This document shows positions 61,229 to 64,000 of a stretch of DNA of 64,000 nt, in pieces. Within the stretch, counting starts at the first letter, position 1. Each line of letters begins with the position of its first letter. Location: NCBI RefSeq assembly GCF_001613465.1, contig NZ_BDCK01000025.1, positions 48,269 through 112,268 on the forward strand, read 5' to 3'. This stretch comes from Nocardia niwae NBRC 108934 = DSM 45340. GTDB taxonomy: Bacteria; Actinomycetota; Actinomycetes; Mycobacteriales; Mycobacteriaceae. The notes beneath the pieces were generated by a model. It was not told where the DNA came from. It saw only the letters and a program-made list of their open reading frames with translations, and ran no database searches. Position numbers and translations under genes: made by a program.

Positions 61229-64000
61229 TCACGGACGGTAACGGCGATGATCGGTGGCGAAGTCGTCCGCGACGGTCGCGGCCAGCTCGACGTAGGCCCG
61301 CTTGGTCTGCTTGTGCAGCCGATGCAGATCGATCTCGGCGCCCTCGGACATGTGCGGGTCGAACGGGATGATGTGCACCGCGCGGCACCGGGACAGGAAG
61401 TACTCCCGCAACTGCTGGATACCGACATTCGGTGATCCGGCTCGCGGCGAGTTGATCACCACCACCGCGTTGCGCACCAAATGGTCGTGGCCGTGCAGCG
61501 ACAACCAGTCCAAAGTCGCTGCGGCGCTGCGGGCTCCGTCGATCGCGGGGGACGAGATCAACACCAGCGAGTGCGCGAGGTCGAGGACACCGGCCATCGC
61601 CGAATGCATGAGCCCGGTGCCGCAATCGGTGAGGATGATGTTGTAGAACCGCTGCAGGATTCGGGCGACCGCGCGGTACTCGTCTTCGCTGAACGCCTCC
61701 GACGCGGCCGGATCCCGTTCGCTTGCCAGCACTTCCAGGCGGCTCGTCGCCTGCGAGGTGTGCCTGCGCACGTCCGAATAGCGCTGGATGGTCGAATCGA
61801 GGAGCAGGTCGCGCACGGTGGAGCGGGTCTGCAACGGCACCCGCTGCGAGAGCGTTCCGAAGTCGGGATTGGCGTCCACCGCGATCACGCGATCGCCCCG
61901 GATGGAGGCGAAGGTGGATCCGAGACCCATTGTGGTGGTGGTCTTCCCGACACCGCCTTTGAGCGAGAGCACCGCGATCCGGTAGTCACCGCGGACGGGC
62001 TGCCTGATCCGCACGACCAGTTCCTGCAGCCTGCGTTCCTCGGCCGACATACCGGGGTTGATCGCGCCGCCGGACACGTGGTGCACCGCCCTGCGCCACC
62101 CGGATCCCGCCGGTGCCTTCTTGGCCCGGCGCAGCGGCACATTGTCCAGCGAAGGCTGCTGGAACTGCGCGCCCGGTTGCGGCGCCTGTTGGGCGTAGTC
62201 CGGCGAAGGCTGCTGGAACTGTGTGCCCGGCGGCTGGGCGTAGCCGGAAGGAGTGCCCCACTGGGCAGCGGGCTGCCCTGTGACTTGGTGCTCGGCGTGA
62301 TACGGCGGTGGCGCGGAAGCCGGTGCTGCCGGACGGGATTCGGGCGCGGCGGCATTGCGCCACTGGTCGACCGGTGCCTGAGCAGCTGGCCCCGGCGTCT
62401 GCGTACCAGCGAAATACGTTGCGTAGCCGGTGTTCATGCCGCTCGCGACCTGGGGACCGCCCAGGTTGGCCGGAGCCTGCTCTTGCACGGGAACCGGCCG
62501 CTGATCGAAGTTCGGCGCTTGTTCGACCGGAGCCTGCGGAGCCGACGGGTTGTTCGGGTCGGCGGAGAGCCGGTGCCGTCCGCCGCCCGGGCGCCCCGAC
62601 GCCGCACCGACCTCGTTCGCGCCGGACCAGCCGGGCGTGGCGATTCCCGCGTCTTGTTGCGGACGAGTCGCGTCCACCGAGCCGGACTCACCCGGCTGCA
62701 CGGCGGACTCCGGCACCGGTACAGGTATAGGCGGAGCGCCGGCCGCGAGGCCGCCGTGAGGCACCGGGACACCACCCTGCTCGTGCGGACCGGCTGCGGC
62801 GGCCGGTTCGGCAGCGCCGTGGTCCGCCGTTCGAGAGGGCGATGCCGATCGGTGATCGTCGTCCAGCCCTGGTTCCGGCGTCGAGTCGACGGGCGCTCGA
62901 TCGGCCGGTGCGGCGGAGCCTTGCGGCGCGTGGGCCGGCCGATCGGGCGGCGGTGCGGTGTGTCCGAGCCAGGGCGGCGGACCATCCGCACCGCGCGTCG
63001 GCGGGCGGTGCTCGTCGTGTGCCGGTGCGGGAAAGCCACCCTGCGGCCGCTCGTGCGGCGCGGGCGGATCGGGCAGCGGCGACAGTCGGCGAGGCGCGTC
63101 CGTCGCGGATGCCTCGGAGTGCTCGGACCGCGGGGCGGCGAGCCAGGGCGGCGGACCATCGGAACTCACCGCGGTGGAACCGAGTGCGGCGGCCTGCGCT
63201 GCCGAAGCCTGACGATCGCCGCGCGCTGTCGGGTGGGCTTCGACGGGTGGTGTGGTGCCGCTCGTGCCTGCCACCGAGCCACCCTCCACCGACGTCGCCG
63301 GCAGGTGAACCGGCGTCTCGTCAGGACTCGGCGTGGCAGCATTCCCGCCGTGCGGTTGTTCGGCCGGGCTCTCGCCGCTGGGCGACGTCGCGGCCGTCGC
63401 GGCTCGGTGGCTTCCGGCCTGCCCGAACGCGTCCGCTCCCGCGGAAGCCGCGCTTTCTTCGCCGGGCGTGGATGTGGCTTCGCCGTTTCGCCGGGTCTGC
63501 TCGTCGGCAGGGAGCTCGGACCGCTCGACGCCCGGCGCCGCTGCCTCTCGCTGGATCCGGAGATCGGCTGCCTGCCGCACCGCCTGCTCAGCCGTGGTCG
63601 GCGCCCCAGCCGACGGTTCACCGCCGGTTGCGGCGTGCGTCGCGGTTGGCGATGCGGGATGCTCGCCGGTCGGCTCCCGACCGCTCTGCGCCACGATGTG
63701 CTCGGGGCCGGAGTTCGGGCTCTCGGCCGAACGTCCGCCGGTCGGGTCGGCGGACGGCGGAAGGGATTGCCCAGGTGGCCGGCTCGGGCCGGTCGGCTCC
63801 CCTGCCGAGTGCGGGAGGGTGGTCGGTATCGCCGGGTCGCTGCCGGGCGGGGTGAATTGTGCTCCCGTCGGCGCGGGTCCGTTTTGCCCTGTTGCTCGAG
63901 CCGGACTGGTCGGTGTTCCGGCCGTGCCCGGGCCGGTGGTCGGTATTGCCGCGGCGCTGCCGGGCGGTGGGGTGAATGGTGCGCCTGTCGGCGTAGGTCC
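61229..64000 (-). CDS. EspI-like proline-rich ParA/MinD-type ATPase, partial (N-terminus beyond the window)
   Basis: At least 923 residues are visible; the frame is open to the right edge. The C-terminal ~280 residues are a MinD/ParA fold: deviant Walker A L-K-G-G-V-G-K-T-T-T, V-D-A-N-P-D-F as the next motif, D-C-G-T-G as switch II, and V-V-I-N-S-P-R. The remaining 640 or more residues are disordered, rich in Pro, Ala, Gly and Gln, with many P-P-P-W-L and Q-Q-P-S repeats. This layout matches EspI (Rv3876) and its relatives in ESX type VII secretion loci, membrane-associated regulators of secretion. Internal GTG codons such as 63692-63694 are not convincing starts. Confidence 0.82.
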   Translation of the reverse strand, partial: GPTPTGAPFTPPPGSAAAIPTTGPGTAGTPTSPARATGQNGPAPTGAQFTPPGSDPAIPTTLPHSAGEPTGPSRPPGQSLPPSADPTGGRSAESPNSGPEHIVAQSGREPTGEHPASPTATHAATGGEPSAGAPTTAEQAVRQAADLRIQREAAAPGVERSELPADEQTRRNGEATSTPGEESAASAGADAFGQAGSHRAATAATSPSGESPAEQPHGGNAATPSPDETPVHLPATSVEGGSVAGTSGTTPPVEAHPTARGDRQASAAQAAALGSTAVSSDGPPPWLAAPRSEHSEASATDAPRRLSPLPDPPAPHERPQGGFPAPAHDEHRPPTRGADGPPPWLGHTAPPPDRPAHAPQGSAAPADRAPVDSTPEPGLDDDHRSASPSRTADHGAAEPAAAAGPHEQGGVPVPHGGLAAGAPPIPVPVPESAVQPGESGSVDATRPQQDAGIATPGWSGANEVGAASGRPGGGRHRLSADPNNPSAPQAPVEQAPNFDQRPVPVQEQAPANLGGPQVASGMNTGYATYFAGTQTPGPAAQAPVDQWRNAAAPESRPAAPASAPPPYHAEHQVTGQPAAQWGTPSGYAQPPGTQFQQPSPDYAQQAPQPGAQFQQPSLDNVPLRRAKKAPAGSGWRRAVHHVSGGAINPGMSAEERRLQELVVRIRQPVRGDYRIAVLSLKGGVGKTTTTMGLGSTFASIRGDRVIAVDANPDFGTLSQRVPLQTRSTVRDLLLDSTIQRYSDVRRHTSQATSRLEVLASERDPAASEAFSEDEYRAVARILQRFYNIILTDCGTGLMHSAMAGVLDLAHSLVLISSPAIDGARSAAATLDWLSLHGHDHLVRNAVVVINSPRAGSPNVGIQQLREYFLSRCRAVHIIPFDPHMSEGAEIDLHRLHKQTKRAYVELAATVADDFATDHRRYRP

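Overview
The window is high-GC actinobacterial DNA. It carries a mycobactin/nocobactin-type siderophore cluster under DtxR/IdeR-type iron boxes, a mycobacterial-style spc ribosomal operon, type VII secretion-type small proteins and MTB12-like antigens. The gene order of the siderophore cluster fits a Nocardia species with nocobactin NA-type (nbt) genes. That identification is an inference from gene content; no 16S rRNA or taxonomic marker was compared.

Left third (1-30.4 kb): iron acquisition. A partial siderophore-interacting reductase is followed by a secreted MTB12-like protein, a lysine N6-hydroxylase (nbtG), a MbtK/IucB-type N-acyltransferase, and an operon-like run of thioesterase, ketosynthase, AT-KR-ACP, C-A-T-E NRPS and C-A-T-C-T NRPS (nbtA-E). 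A strong hairpin ends that run. A 7-TM DUF6545-like gene follows, and its end carries two abutting iron boxes that drive the ArCP-Cy-A-T NRPS (nbtF). Next come a FecB-like siderophore-binding lipoprotein, a divergent DHA2-type exporter, a second DUF6545 paralogue, a SnoaL-like protein, a cupin, and a divergent TetR/DHA2 efflux pair. Together these could make, export and recover a salicyl-oxazoline, di-hydroxamate lipid siderophore. Salicylate synthase, salicyl-AMP ligase, MbtH and the IrtAB-type importer are not in the window.

Middle (30.5-54.2 kb): an M13 metallopeptidase lipoprotein, then rplN-rplX-rplE-rpsN. Here the spc operon is interrupted. About 14.4 kb of accessory genes lie between rpsN and rpsH: an AraC regulator with a fused second HTH, a P450, a carboxyltransferase, two secreted proteins with glycine-rich hydrophobic tails, a DUF4352 lipoprotein/anchored protein, a decayed XRE-TPR regulator, an ESX-like partner/partner/toxin/immunity module with a leftover immunity fragment, an orphan RHH antitoxin, a HigBA-type pair and a Uma2 nuclease. 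The operon then resumes with rpsH-rplF-rplR-rpsE-rpmD-rplO, followed by secY-adk-map. Both halves begin with nearly the same promoter sequence (19/20 identical around the -10).

Right end (54.2-64 kb): a methyltransferase, two DUF4254 genes, a conserved small protein, an unusual TPR protein with an RNA polymerase alpha-CTD-like domain, dtd, a GNAT/GntR pair and the C-terminal 923 residues of an EspI-like proline-rich ParA/MinD ATPase that runs off the edge. No rRNA, tRNA, CRISPR array or insertion sequence was recognised.
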